Notes: generated from the letters alone by a model not told the origin. Shown: positions 6,938 to 12,375, counted from the first letter of the stretch. The stretch is DNA of 12,375 nucleotides from Caldifarciminota bacterium UBA3073 (GCA_002366725.1 DFBT01000050.1:1-12375); one strand, 5' to 3'. Made by a program: numbers and translations.

Positions 6938-7459
6938 ATGGCGCCTTACGGCGAAGGAGATATTATTGATATAAGTATATACAATTTAAAGGACTTAATT
7001 CTAACCGCAATGAAGAGTGAAATAGAGAGCGAGAATGTCTATTCGAAACTTGCCGATACCGTGAAAAACTTCATGTTAAGGGACAAGTTTCAGTTTCTCG
7101 CCGGAGAGGAAGAAAAACACAGGGCATTTTTTGAATGGCTGTTTAAGGAGAACTTTCCCGGTAGAGAGATAGTGCTGCCAGAGAAGACTCCCGTTCCCTT
7201 GCCAAAAATAAAGATAGATACGGAGAATCTGCCCCTCAGTGAGATTATGCAAAGTGCCATGCGGGCGGAAAAGGCTACCTGTGATTTCTACAATGGCATT
7301 GCAGATAAATTTGACAAGACACCCGAAATAAAGAAAATGCTTCTCTACATCGCATCGATGGAGATGGGTCATTACAGGATTCTTGAGGTTGAAAAAGAGA
7401 ACGCAATGAGGTTCGAGGATTTTGATGTCGAGTGGCCCATGATGCATGTGGGGCCGTGA
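6938..7459 (+). CDS. Two-repeat rubrerythrin-like ferritin-fold protein
   Basis: This 173-residue protein carries two copies of a half-ferritin motif. The first half has E28/E32 in helix 1 and the ExxH motif E58-H61 in helix 2. The second has E111 in helix 3 and E142-H145 in helix 4. The halves are joined by a proline-rich linker at about 80-92. This is the layout of a di-iron erythrin domain without rubredoxin. The start follows AAGGTG and lies three bases after the stop of the membrane protein gene, so the two are almost certainly translated together. It differs clearly from the ferritin-like protein at 2352-2816, sharing only the metal motifs, so this is not a recent duplication. A role in iron oxidation or peroxide reduction is likely; the partner is unknown. 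Confidence 0.83.
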   Translation: MAPYGEGDIIDISIYNLKDLILTAMKSEIESENVYSKLADTVKNFMLRDKFQFLAGEEEKHRAFFEWLFKENFPGREIVLPEKTPVPLPKIKIDTENLPLSEIMQSAMRAEKATCDFYNGIADKFDKTPEIKKMLLYIASMEMGHYRILEVEKENAMRFEDFDVEWPMMHVGP

Positions 7460-7563
7460 GATTGGAAGGAAGTGAGATTACGGCGTCGAAAGAACTGCTG
7501 GATCTATTTCTTTGTTTTCTGTAGTCAAGGTTTTCACACTACCAAAAATAAGGAGGTGAAATT
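7460..7563. other. Short spacer before rubrerythrin
   Basis: The 104-base spacer ends in the ribosome site AAGGAGGTGA. I see no convincing promoter pair, hairpin or repeat in it. Confidence 0.3.
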
Positions 7564-8139
7564 ATGAAGAGCTTGAAGGGAACGAGAACCGAGAGGAATC
7601 TACTCACAGCCTTTGCGGGTGAATCACAGGCGAGAAACCGCTATACCTACTTTGCTTCACAGGCAAGGAAGGAGGGCTTTGAGCAGATAGCTGGTATATT
7701 TCTTGAGACCGCGGACAACGAAAAGGAACACGCAAAGAGGCTCTTTAAATTCCTGGAGGGTGGAGAGGTGGAGATCGCCGCTTCATTTCCCGCCGGTGTA
7801 ATCGGTGAGACGAAGGAGAATCTCAAGTCGGCAGCCGCCGGGGAGAACTACGAGCATACGAAGATGTACCCAGGGTTTGCTGCGATTGCAGAGGAAGAGG
7901 GTTTTTTGGAGATAGCAGCCGTGTTCAGGGCGATAGCGGTCGCCGAAAAGCAGCACGAGAAGCGATACCTGGCTTTGCTTGAAAACCTTGAGAGGTATAG
8001 AGTTTTCAAGCGAGAAAAAGTTGTAAGGTGGAGATGCAGGAACTGCGGATACATACATGAGGGAACCGAAGCACCCGAGAAATGCCCCGCCTGTGCTCAT
8101 CCAAAGGCATATTTTGAGCTATTAGGGGAGAATTACTAA
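7564..8139 (+). CDS. rbr: Rubrerythrin
   Basis: Rubrerythrin reduces hydrogen peroxide to water in anaerobes, using electrons that enter through its rubredoxin domain. The N-terminal four-helix domain shows E20, E53, H56, E94, E97 and the E128-xx-H131 motif for the di-iron site. The C-terminal rubredoxin-like domain binds iron with C158, C161, C174 and C177 (CRNCG and CPAC). The length, 191 residues, and the positions of most ligands equal those of the Desulfovibrio vulgaris protein. The start follows AAGGAGGTGA. It is the only full-length rubrerythrin with a rubredoxin domain in the window, so it could also pass electrons to the rubredoxin-less relatives encoded upstream. It completes the peroxide arm of the island with the peroxiredoxin. 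Confidence 0.97.
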   Translation: MKSLKGTRTERNLLTAFAGESQARNRYTYFASQARKEGFEQIAGIFLETADNEKEHAKRLFKFLEGGEVEIAASFPAGVIGETKENLKSAAAGENYEHTKMYPGFAAIAEEEGFLEIAAVFRAIAVAEKQHEKRYLALLENLERYRVFKREKVVRWRCRNCGYIHEGTEAPEKCPACAHPKAYFELLGENY

Positions 8140-8179
8140 TCATATATTCCCATTTCTCCTTAAAAAGCCAGATTGAGCG

Positions 8180-9112
8180 ATGGATAACCTCTCCAATAAC
8201 TTCGGCGGCAAACGGTATCATCCGTTCAGCCAATTTTTGAGGAAAAGATTTGGGTGTAAGGTGTATAAATTACCCGTGGATGCGGGTTTTACCTGCCCAA
8301 ATAGAGATGGTAAAATTGGCTATGGTGGATGTACCTATTGTTACAACCGAAGCTTCAGCCCACCCACCCTGAGGGGAAAAGCGAGCATCCACGACCAGAT
8401 ACAACTCGGAAAAAGGAAAAAGGGAGGAAAATTTCTGGTCTATTTCCAGCCCTATACAAACACCTACGCAGATGTAGAAACCTTAAAGAAATTATATGAT
8501 GAGGCATCGCAAGATGAGGATGCTGTCGGTCTCTGCATAGGAACGAGACCCGACTGTGTGCCGGATGAGGTGCTCTCTCTCATTCAAACCTACACAGAGA
8601 AATACCACATTTGGGTTGAGTACGGACTGCAATCTGCACACGATAGAACCCTTCGCCTCATAAATCGCGGGCACAATTTTGCACGGTTTGAGGATGCGGT
8701 TTACAGGACACAGAACAGGAATATATTTATCTGTGTCCACATTATCCTCGGTCTGCCCGGCGAGACGAGAGCAGATATGCTTGAGACCGCGCGGATGTTA
8801 TCGCATCTACCGATAGACGGGCTCAAGATTCACCACCTCCAGGTGATAGAGAATACAAAGATGGCGGAGGAGTACAAAACAGGAAAATTCAATACGCTCT
8901 CATTCGATGAGTATTTATCTCTCGTCGTTGATGTGCTTGAGTTGCTGCCTCAGAATATGGTTATTCAGCGGTTGTTGGGCGATGTCCTGGACGAAACTAT
9001 TCTCGTCTCTCCGAGGTGGAATCTCAAAAAACACGAGGTTCTATCCCTCATTGATGAGGAACTCGAGAAGAGAGATTCTTATCAGGGAGTAAAATACCAC
9101 GAAGTTCGCTGA
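8180..9112 (+). CDS. Radical SAM protein, YhcC family
   Basis: This 310-residue radical SAM protein has the family length. The [4Fe-4S] cluster motif is the unusual CX11CX2C: C39 in AGFTCPNRDG, then C51 and C54 in GGCTYC. Other family marks are YFQPYTNTYA, near residues 92-101, and IGTRPDC. E. coli YhcC and B. subtilis YtqA belong here. The reaction is not established to my knowledge; a role in RNA modification has been suggested from radical SAM context. The start at 8180 lies 40 bases after the rubrerythrin stop behind a weak site (GAG). Its presence with oxidative-defence genes may reflect its oxygen-sensitive cluster, but YhcC-type genes occur in many contexts, so it may simply be a neighbour. 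Confidence 0.93.
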   Translation: MDNLSNNFGGKRYHPFSQFLRKRFGCKVYKLPVDAGFTCPNRDGKIGYGGCTYCYNRSFSPPTLRGKASIHDQIQLGKRKKGGKFLVYFQPYTNTYADVETLKKLYDEASQDEDAVGLCIGTRPDCVPDEVLSLIQTYTEKYHIWVEYGLQSAHDRTLRLINRGHNFARFEDAVYRTQNRNIFICVHIILGLPGETRADMLETARMLSHLPIDGLKIHHLQVIENTKMAEEYKTGKFNTLSFDEYLSLVVDVLELLPQNMVIQRLLGDVLDETILVSPRWNLKKHEVLSLIDEELEKRDSYQGVKYHEVR

Positions 9113-9113
9113 G

Positions 9114-9165
9114 ATAGGAAAAACAAGGGGAGTGACAGTATAAGGAAAACAAAGGGAGTGACAGT
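9114..9165. repeat. Two tandem copies of a 26-bp unit
   Basis: The units at 9114-9139 and 9140-9165 differ at three of 26 positions; both end in GGAGTGACAGT. The second runs into a hairpin, ACAGTC-TTTA-GACTGT at 9161-9176, which has no T-run. This begins a repeat-rich region directly after the radical SAM gene. Confidence 0.8.
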
Positions 9166-9200
9166 CTTTAGACTGTTAATGAAGATAATATTGAAGAAAA

Positions 9201-9280
9201 GATTGCCACGCTCACTTCGTTTGCTCGCAATGACAGGTACTGACTTTTGTCATTGCGAGGGACGAAGTCCCGAAGCAATC
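9201..9280. repeat. Inverted pair of a CATTGCGAGG dispersed repeat
   Basis: The arm at 9249-9280 begins GTCATTGCGAGGGACGAAG and ends GAAGCAATC. The arm at 9201-9234 is a diverged reverse complement of it, GATTGCC at one end and CTCGCAATGAC at the other. The arms are separated by 14 bases. The right arm also contains a small stem, GGGAC-GAA-GTCCC. This unit resembles a palindromic repeat seen in many unrelated bacterial genomes. Read as RNA, the pair would make a long hairpin between the radical SAM and DUF1858 genes. Confidence 0.8.
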
Positions 9281-9331
9281 CCAACACAGGCAGGCAGCAG
9301 GCAGGTGCGGTTGAAATAAAAATGGAGAAGA

Positions 9332-9523
9332 ATGAATGAGATAACGGAGGATATGACAATTGAGGAGATTCTTGAGAAATACCCCGAAACCGTAAAGGTC
9401 TTTGTGGATCTGGAGATTCCCTGTCTTGTCTGTGGAGAACCTTTATGGGGAACAATCAAAGAGACTGCAGAGAGATACGGGGTGGAACTCTCCCTTCTTC
9501 TCGCCCGCCTCAATGAATCCTAA
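9332..9523 (+). CDS. DUF1858 redox-disulfide domain protein
   Basis: This 63-residue protein consists of one DUF1858 domain: EDMTIEEILEKYPET near the start, then C31-L-V-C34 after a short helix, then a helix ending in LLARLNES. The CX2C pair is the redox-disulfide feature of this family, and related domains are frequently encoded with hybrid cluster proteins; hcp lies about 7 kb upstream here. In many homologues the CX2C is followed by a different segment, and the function remains unproven. GGAG five bases before the ATG supports the start. It is flanked on both sides by repeats, so it stands alone and is not clearly part of the upstream operon. Confidence 0.85.
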   Translation: MNEITEDMTIEEILEKYPETVKVFVDLEIPCLVCGEPLWGTIKETAERYGVELSLLLARLNES

Positions 9524-9561
9524 CGGGGCACTCCAAAATCTGTAATAAACAAGTGAAGTGT

Positions 9562-9578
9562 CTGCCTGCGGTAGGCAG
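9562..9578. repeat. CTGCCT/AGGCAG palindromic hairpin, copy 1
   Basis: CTGCCT, a GCGGT loop and AGGCAG form a short hairpin. Similar GTAGGCAGG hairpins occur at 9628-9662 and 10464-10483, and a collapsed remnant (repeated GGCAGGCAGCAGG) lies at about 9289-9306. It is a dispersed REP-like unit and has no T-run. Confidence 0.75.
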
Positions 9579-9596
9579 GTAAGCCTTTGGAATTAA

Positions 9597-9628
9597 GGCG
9601 TAAGCCTTTTATATAAAATCCTTACGTC
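9597..9628. repeat. 32-bp imperfect palindrome
   Basis: GGCGTAAG at 9597-9604 and CTTACGTC at 9621-9628 pair except at one position, and the centre TTTTATATAAAA is fully self-complementary. Only the CC/TC pair between them and the second base break the symmetry. It lies between two REP-like hairpins. The GGCGTAAG word is also the core of the 7-bp array at 10257-10340. Confidence 0.65.
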
Positions 9629-9662
9629 TGCCTGTCATACGACCTGTATGGGCGGTAGGCAG
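9628..9662. repeat. Nested GTAGGCAGG hairpin, copy 2
   Basis: CTGCCT (9628-9633) pairs with AGGCAG (9657-9662), and inside it CATAC (9636-9640) pairs with GTATG (9646-9650). This is a longer form of the copy 1 unit with an additional inner stem. Confidence 0.7.
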
Positions 9663-9765
9663 GCACTCCAAGAAAGAAAATGTTTGGTTGGTTCTTAAAT
9701 AAACTGTTCGTTCTTTGTGAGCTTTGTGCCCTTCGTGCCTTCGTGGTCTGTCCATAATAGGAGTG

Positions 9766-10269
9766 ATGCGGAAAGCCATAAAATACTGTCCCGTTTGTGG
9801 GAATCTACTTTGTACACGGATGTTAGAGGACAGGGAGCGCCTCGTCTGTCCCGAGTGTGGATGGGTGAACTATGAGAATCCCCTGCCCAGTGTCGTTATT
9901 TTCGTTAAAAACCGAGGTAACAAAATTCTTCTCATAAAAAGGGGGGTAGAGCCCGGCAAGGGGAAATGGGCGCTGCCGTCGGGATTTATAGAGAGTGACG
10001 AATTCCCCGAAGAGACGGCATTGAGGGAACTTTTTGAAGAGACAGGTATCAGTGGGAGAATAAAAAGACTTATAGGTGTTTACAGCGAGCCCACCGAGAC
10101 CTACGGAAGGGTTCTGCTGATAGCCTACGAGGCGGAGTTTCTAGATGGTCAACCGAAGCCGGGTTCTGACACCGTTGAGGTCGGTTTCTTCTCGAGGGAG
10201 GAGATGCCGGATATTCCCTTCGCATCGCATAATGCGATAATCAAAGACGCATTAACGCGTAGAGCGTAG
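9766..10269 (+). CDS. Nudix hydrolase with N-terminal zinc ribbon
   Basis: This 167-residue protein opens with a zinc ribbon (C8, C11, C28, C31, as CPVC and CPEC). The Nudix box at 73-95 is perfect: G73-X5-E79-X7-R87-E88-L-F-E91-E92-T-G-I. Such enzymes hydrolyse nucleoside diphosphates linked to another group, and ribbon-bearing members often act on NADH or ADP-ribose; the substrate here is not fixed by the sequence. The start at 9766 or the GTG three bases before fits AGGAG at 9759-9763, though the spacing is short. A TTG at 9724 would add residues read from a spacer repeat and is rejected. The last codons and the stop are supplied by the first units of the 7-bp tandem array that follows. 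Confidence 0.93.
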   Translation: MRKAIKYCPVCGNLLCTRMLEDRERLVCPECGWVNYENPLPSVVIFVKNRGNKILLIKRGVEPGKGKWALPSGFIESDEFPEETALRELFEETGISGRIKRLIGVYSEPTETYGRVLLIAYEAEFLDGQPKPGSDTVEVGFFSREEMPDIPFASHNAIIKDALTRRA

Positions 10270-10340
10270 GGCGTAAGGAGTAGGGCGTAGGACGTAAGGC
10301 GTTGGGCGTAAGGCGTAGGGAGTTGGGCGTAGGGCGAATG
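10257..10340. repeat. Array of 7-bp tandem repeats, consensus GCGTAGG
   Basis: Eleven heptamers run without gaps from 10257 to 10333, followed by one degenerate unit. Variants include GCGTAAG, GAGTAGG, GCGTTGG and GAGTTGG. The first two units lie inside the Nudix gene and provide its final Arg and Ala codons and the TAG stop. The array probably grew by slippage. The number of units is likely to vary between strains. Confidence 0.92.
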
Positions 10341-10351
10341 GCTGTTCGCCC
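10332..10351. repeat. GGGCGAA/TTCGCCC hairpin
   Basis: A perfect 7-bp stem with a TGGCTG loop closes the heptamer array. It resembles a common dispersed palindrome. No T-run follows, so it is a poor terminator, but it is the only strong stem after the Nudix gene. Confidence 0.6.
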
Positions 10352-10463
10352 GTACAGCTAAAGTGATTAAAATTGCCCACTAATTACACCCCGATACAGT
10401 CGTTCCTCCCTACGGGGCGGGCGGAATACACTAAATAAATAAAAACAGTACTTTCGTGTCTTT

Positions 10464-10483
10464 CCTGCCTGACGGTAGGCAGG
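10464..10483. repeat. CCTGCCT/AGGCAGG palindromic hairpin, copy 3
   Basis: CCTGCCT and AGGCAGG form a 7-bp stem over a GACGGT loop. It is the third copy of the REP-like unit and lies about 40 bases before the promoter of the nucleotidyltransferase gene. Confidence 0.75.
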
Positions 10484-10519
10484 CGTGGGAGAGAGATCTC
10501 TGTCCGCTGATATTTTTGC

Positions 10520-10548
10520 TTGACAAAGGGTCGTTTTTGTGGTAAAAT
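10520..10548 (+). promoter_or_regulatory. Sigma-70 promoter of the nucleotidyltransferase operon
   Basis: TTGACA at 10520-10525 and TAAAAT at 10543-10548 are separated by 17 bases, and TGG before the -10 box makes an extended -10 element. Transcription should start near 10555. A diverged copy of the same segment occurs at 11335-11360. Confidence 0.85.
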
Positions 10549-10573
10549 ACAAAGAAGAGTAGGTTGAAACAAA

Positions 10574-10613
10574 TTGTCCGATAAAACGGACATATGTCCG
10601 ATAAAACGGACAA
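10574..10613. promoter_or_regulatory. Double-dyad operator-like site
   Basis: Two identical dyads, TGTCCG-ATAAAA-CGGACA, lie at 10575-10592 and 10595-10612. They are exactly 20 bases apart, about two helical turns. They sit 20-60 bases after the predicted start of transcription and just before a gene encoding a winged-helix protein. The simplest reading is an autoregulatory operator. In RNA the same bases could also fold as two small hairpins or one long one. Confidence 0.7.
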
Positions 10614-10630
10614 TCTTTTTGAGTTTACCT

Positions 10631-11170
10631 ATGAAAGAGATATTTATTTCTGCAATACACCAGAAAGTTCTGGCATTCCTGTGCGAGCATCCTACAGGTA
10701 GATTTTATGATCGTGAGCTTGCAAGATCTATCTCGGGGGTAGGTAAAACGCAGGTTAACAAGATTTTAAAAGATTTAAACAGGGTCGATCTTATACATCG
10801 GAAACGAGAAGGAAAACATATTTATAATTCCCTCAATTTCGAGCATCCTTTGATTCGAAGGTTCAAGGCTTTTCTAAATATTCTCGATTTATTTCCTTTT
10901 CTTGAGGATTTAAGGAAGGTGGTCGACAAAATTGTTCTGTATGGAAGTGTAACTGATGGATCCAATCGGGAGGAGAGTGATGTAGATATTTTAGTTGTCA
11001 CAGAACGACCTGCTGGAGAAATCCAAAAAATCCTGGAAAAACACGGATTAGAAGAGAAAGTCCAATTAGTTCTTAAGACAAGGGTGGAGTACCTTGCCCT
11101 AAAAGGAAACGAGCCCGTTTTTTATGACGAGGTACATCGGGGAATAGTGTATTATGAATGTGGATTTTGA
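10631..11170 (+). CDS. Winged-helix/MNT nucleotidyltransferase fusion (MntA-like antitoxin)
   Basis: The 179-residue product joins two domains. Residues 1-70 form a winged-helix DNA-binding domain with a recognition helix around 37-52 and a basic wing (HRKREGKHIY). Residues 85-179 form a minimal nucleotidyltransferase domain with the motif G105-S106-X10-D117-x-D119, the GSX10DXD signature of MntA-type antitoxins, which AMPylate HEPN toxins. The start at 10631 is preferred because an upstream TTG at 10574 would read through the operator-like repeats; both have weak ribosome sites. The next gene overlaps by 17 bases and begins as a HEPN protein but is broken. The winged-helix domain and the double dyad upstream suggest self-repression. 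AT-rich composition and flanking repeats fit a mobile defence or addiction module. The domain calls are firm; the antitoxin role is inferred. Confidence 0.85.
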   Translation: MKEIFISAIHQKVLAFLCEHPTGRFYDRELARSISGVGKTQVNKILKDLNRVDLIHRKREGKHIYNSLNFEHPLIRRFKAFLNILDLFPFLEDLRKVVDKIVLYGSVTDGSNREESDVDILVVTERPAGEIQKILEKHGLEEKVQLVLKTRVEYLALKGNEPVFYDEVHRGIVYYECGF

Positions 11171-11264
11171 GAAATGCCTTGAGAAGAAGAAAGTCATTAA
11201 ATTCCCAAAAGCAAGAACATTTGTAAAACGGGAAATTAGAGAAGCAGAAAGTGATTTAAATTGA
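11154..11264 (+). pseudogene. Truncated HEPN-domain protein (HepT-like toxin remnant)
   Basis: A reading frame starts at the ATG at 11154, overlapping the nucleotidyltransferase gene by 17 bases, and ends at a TGA after 36 codons. The end of the peptide, VKREIREAESDLN, resembles the opening of the first helix of HEPN proteins that follow MNT genes. Everything beyond is missing, including the RX4HXY active-site region expected near the C-terminus. Neither other forward frame restores a HEPN sequence in the bases that follow. The operon layout and the overlap are those of an MNT-HEPN pair, so I read this as a toxin gene cut by a deletion or replacement. Confidence 0.65.
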
Positions 11265-11454
11265 AAAGACTCAGAATTAATTGTAAAGTTGTTATGTGCT
11301 CTACAGTTATTCTTTGTTTTTGTCGTTTTTTTAATTTACAAAGGGTCTTTTTTGTTGTAACCCCGTTTAAATCCAACCTCACCAATCCATTAAGTCCCCC
11401 TGCCCTTAAGAAACCCAGTTCAAAAGATATTGCAAACTCGTCGGTATAAAAAAC
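11265..11454. other. AT-rich remnant after the HEPN break
   Basis: No gene is supported. The sequence after the HEPN stop is rich in T-runs. It contains a diverged copy of the upstream promoter at 11335-11360, then ACCCCGTTTAAAT (11360-11372), which resembles the arm of the inverted-repeat element at 827-893. The minus strand is open across much of it, but that frame has no ribosome site and runs through a plus-strand promoter. It probably records an insertion or deletion event. Confidence 0.45.
11335..11360 (+). repeat. Diverged copy of the promoter at 10520
   Basis: Starting from TTTACA, 23 of 26 bases match the segment that begins with TTGACA at 10520, including the AAGGGTC block. The -10 box has been lost to a CCCC sequence, so it is not expected to work as a promoter. 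Confidence 0.6.
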
Positions 11455-11483
11455 TTGACACCTCACAATTCTTGTGGTATAAT
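11455..11483 (+). promoter_or_regulatory. Consensus sigma-70 promoter for hicBA
   Basis: TTGACA at 11455-11460 and TATAAT at 11478-11483 are both perfect, with a 17-base spacer and a TGG extended -10 element. Transcription should start near 11490, giving an unusually long leader of about 180 bases that contains the first copy of the flanking repeat. Confidence 0.9.
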
Positions 11484-11492
11484 ACAGATGAC

Positions 11493-11570
11493 ATAATCCC
11501 AAAATATGTATTAACCACAGAAGTTCACAGATTATATAAGGGTCTTAAAGAATATGAACTTTTACCTTTT
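11493..11570. repeat. Flanking direct repeat, left copy
   Basis: This 78-bp stretch, opening ATAATCCCAAAATATG and ending TTACCTTTT, recurs at 12234-12321 on the other side of hicBA. The core words TTAACCAC, GTTCACAGATTATATAAG and CTTAAAGAATATG are shared. A small hairpin, TCTGTT-AAA-AACAGA (11570-11584), follows immediately. Confidence 0.85.
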
Positions 11571-11670
11571 CTGTTAAAAACAGATTTAAAACCGTGAAGG
11601 TAGTTGAGCTTGACCCGAATTTTGCCTTTCTATATCTTTCGGAATATGATTTATTGAGGAGGTGAGTGTG

Positions 11671-11892
11671 ATGTGCAGGTATAAATATACAATAGTTATC
11701 GAACAGGACGAAGATGGGATCTATGTTGCTTCTTGTCCTGCTTTACAAGGATGCTATACCCAGGGTGATACTTACGAAGAAGCTATCGCTAATATCAAGG
11801 ATGCCATAAAGCTTCATATAGAGGCAAGGAAATCTTTGGGGGAACCTGTCCCTCTTGAAAGAGCTGTTGAAGAGGTAGAAATAAATGCATAA
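11671..11892 (+). CDS. hicB: HicB-type antitoxin (short form)
   Basis: This 73-residue protein has the HicB partial RNase H-like fold: YKYTIVIEQDEDGIYVASCP, then GCYTQGDTYEEAIANIKDAI. It should bind and block the HicA toxin. No C-terminal DNA-binding domain is present; the protein stops after EEVEINA, as in many short HicB proteins, so repression would need another factor or the complex. The start is at 11671, seven bases after GAGGAGGT; a GTG at 11662 lies inside the ribosome site. The gene precedes hicA and overlaps it by 8 bases, the reverse of the E. coli order, giving antitoxin before toxin. Confidence 0.94.
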   Translation: MCRYKYTIVIEQDEDGIYVASCPALQGCYTQGDTYEEAIANIKDAIKLHIEARKSLGEPVPLERAVEEVEINA

Positions 11893-12109
11893 ATTGAAAC
11901 CACTAAAACCCGAGAAGATTGTAGGAGCCCTTAAAAAATTGGGGTTTACTCTCGTAAGGCAGAGTGGTAGTCATGCAGTATATCGTCACAGTGATGGGAG
12001 ATGGACAACTGTTTCAATTCATAAGGGAAAAGATGTGAGCAAGGGGGTTCTCCGCAAGATTTTAAAGGATGTTGGTTTAAATATGGAGGGATTTAAAAAA
12101 TATTTATAA
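11885..12109 (+). CDS. hicA: HicA-type mRNA interferase toxin (YcfA-like)
   Basis: This 74-residue toxin has the small double-stranded RNA-binding fold of HicA. The key motif is G28-S29-H30, in which the histidine is needed for RNA cleavage in studied members. The preceding helix is GALKKLGFTLVRQ, and SIHKGKDVSKGVLRKILKD follows. It cleaves mRNA to halt translation when free of HicB. The start overlaps hicB by 8 bases, so translation is coupled and the antitoxin is made first. All expected elements are present, so the toxin looks intact. A weak stem (AGAC-CAAG-GTCT) directly after the stop is not a convincing terminator. Confidence 0.95.
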   Translation: MHKLKPLKPEKIVGALKKLGFTLVRQSGSHAVYRHSDGRWTTVSIHKGKDVSKGVLRKILKDVGLNMEGFKKYL

Positions 12110-12172
12110 GACCAAGGTCTTTCAGATCTTGCATATAAGGAATAAGAAAAGGGACCACCTATGAAGCTGTGT

Positions 12173-12218
12173 AAAATTGTGCATAAGTACTAAAAATTGG
12201 GCATAAAATTGGGCATAA
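12173..12218. repeat. Three copies of AAAATTGGGCATAA
   Basis: The words lie at 12173-12186 (with one change, GTGC), 12193-12206 and 12205-12218, at spacings of 20 and 12 bases. They sit between hicA and the right copy of the flanking repeat. They could be iterated binding sites or slippage products. Confidence 0.6.
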
Positions 12219-12233
12219 AGAGTAGTATGAGAT

Positions 12234-12321
12234 ATAATCCCAAAATATGCATTAACCACGGATGAGCACAGATGTTCACAGATTATATAAGAGACTTAAA
12301 GAATATGGGCATTCACCTTTT
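12234..12321. repeat. Flanking direct repeat, right copy
   Basis: This is the second copy of the repeat at 11493-11570, 88 bp long because of a 10-base insertion near GAGCACAGAT. It places hicBA between two direct repeats about 740 bases apart. The 54 bases after it to the window end hold nothing recognisable. Confidence 0.85.
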
Positions 12322-12375
12322 GGATGAAAAACATTTAATTTTTATAGGTTTTTTATTTTAATCTCTCGTGCTAAT

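Noticed and set aside
9161..9176. Rho-independent terminator after the radical SAM gene
   Set aside because: The ACAGTC stem is short and no T-run follows it.
9724..9765. TTG start giving a longer Nudix protein with another CPSC motif
   Set aside because: The added residues come from a spacer of the type CTTTGTGCCCTTCGTG, common as dispersed repeat; the zinc ribbon is complete without it and AGGAG supports 9766.
9113..10573. CRISPR array suggested by the repeated palindromes
   Set aside because: Repeat units differ in type and spacing, there are no regular unique spacers, and no cas gene is near.
11236..11502. 88-codon minus-strand frame between the two toxin-antitoxin modules
   Set aside because: It covers a perfect plus-strand promoter and the HEPN remnant, has no ribosome site and shows no recognisable domain.

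Overview
The window is bacterial DNA of moderate GC with tightly packed plus-strand genes, most behind strong AGGAGG-type ribosome binding sites. The gene content points to a strictly anaerobic bacterium: class III hybrid cluster protein, superoxide reductase, rubrerythrins, archaeal-style peroxiredoxin and an Archaeoglobus-like IscS/IscU pair. The spacers carry GTAGGCAGG-type hairpins and a repeat of the CATTGCGAGGNNCGAAG type, both common in genomes of uncultivated subsurface lineages. No ribosomal RNA, tRNA or phylogenetic marker is present, so I do not name a phylum.

Positions 46-9112 form an oxidative/nitrosative stress, iron and sulfur island. It starts with a classical ferritin. A 377-base spacer follows, holding a small inverted-repeat element, and then hcp. 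A close-spaced run comes next: rubrerythrin-like protein, peroxiredoxin, desulfoferrodoxin (superoxide reductase), TusA-like sulfur carrier, DsrE-like protein, cysteine desulfurase homologue and IscU. A second run holds an EncFtn-type ferritin-like protein, a three-helix membrane protein with an N-terminal cysteine motif, a two-domain ferritin-like protein, classical rubrerythrin and a YhcC-type radical SAM protein. Together these would remove superoxide, peroxide and NO, keep free iron low and rebuild Fe-S clusters. The most unusual member is the IscS homologue: the PLP-binding lysine is aspartate (D203), and two neighbouring PLP residues have also changed.

Positions 9113-10630 are repeat-rich. 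They hold a 26-bp tandem duplication, a large inverted pair of the CATTGCGAGG repeat, several GTAGGCAGG hairpins, a 7-bp tandem array that runs into the end of a Nudix gene, a small DUF1858 redox-disulfide protein and a Nudix hydrolase with a zinc ribbon.

Positions 10520-12375 form a toxin-antitoxin region. A textbook sigma-70 promoter and a double-dyad operator-like site precede a winged-helix/MNT nucleotidyltransferase fusion. The overlapping HEPN partner gene is broken after 36 codons. A second perfect promoter then leads to a hicB-hicA pair. This pair is flanked by two direct copies of an 80-90 bp repeat, which suggests a mobile or recombination-prone cassette.
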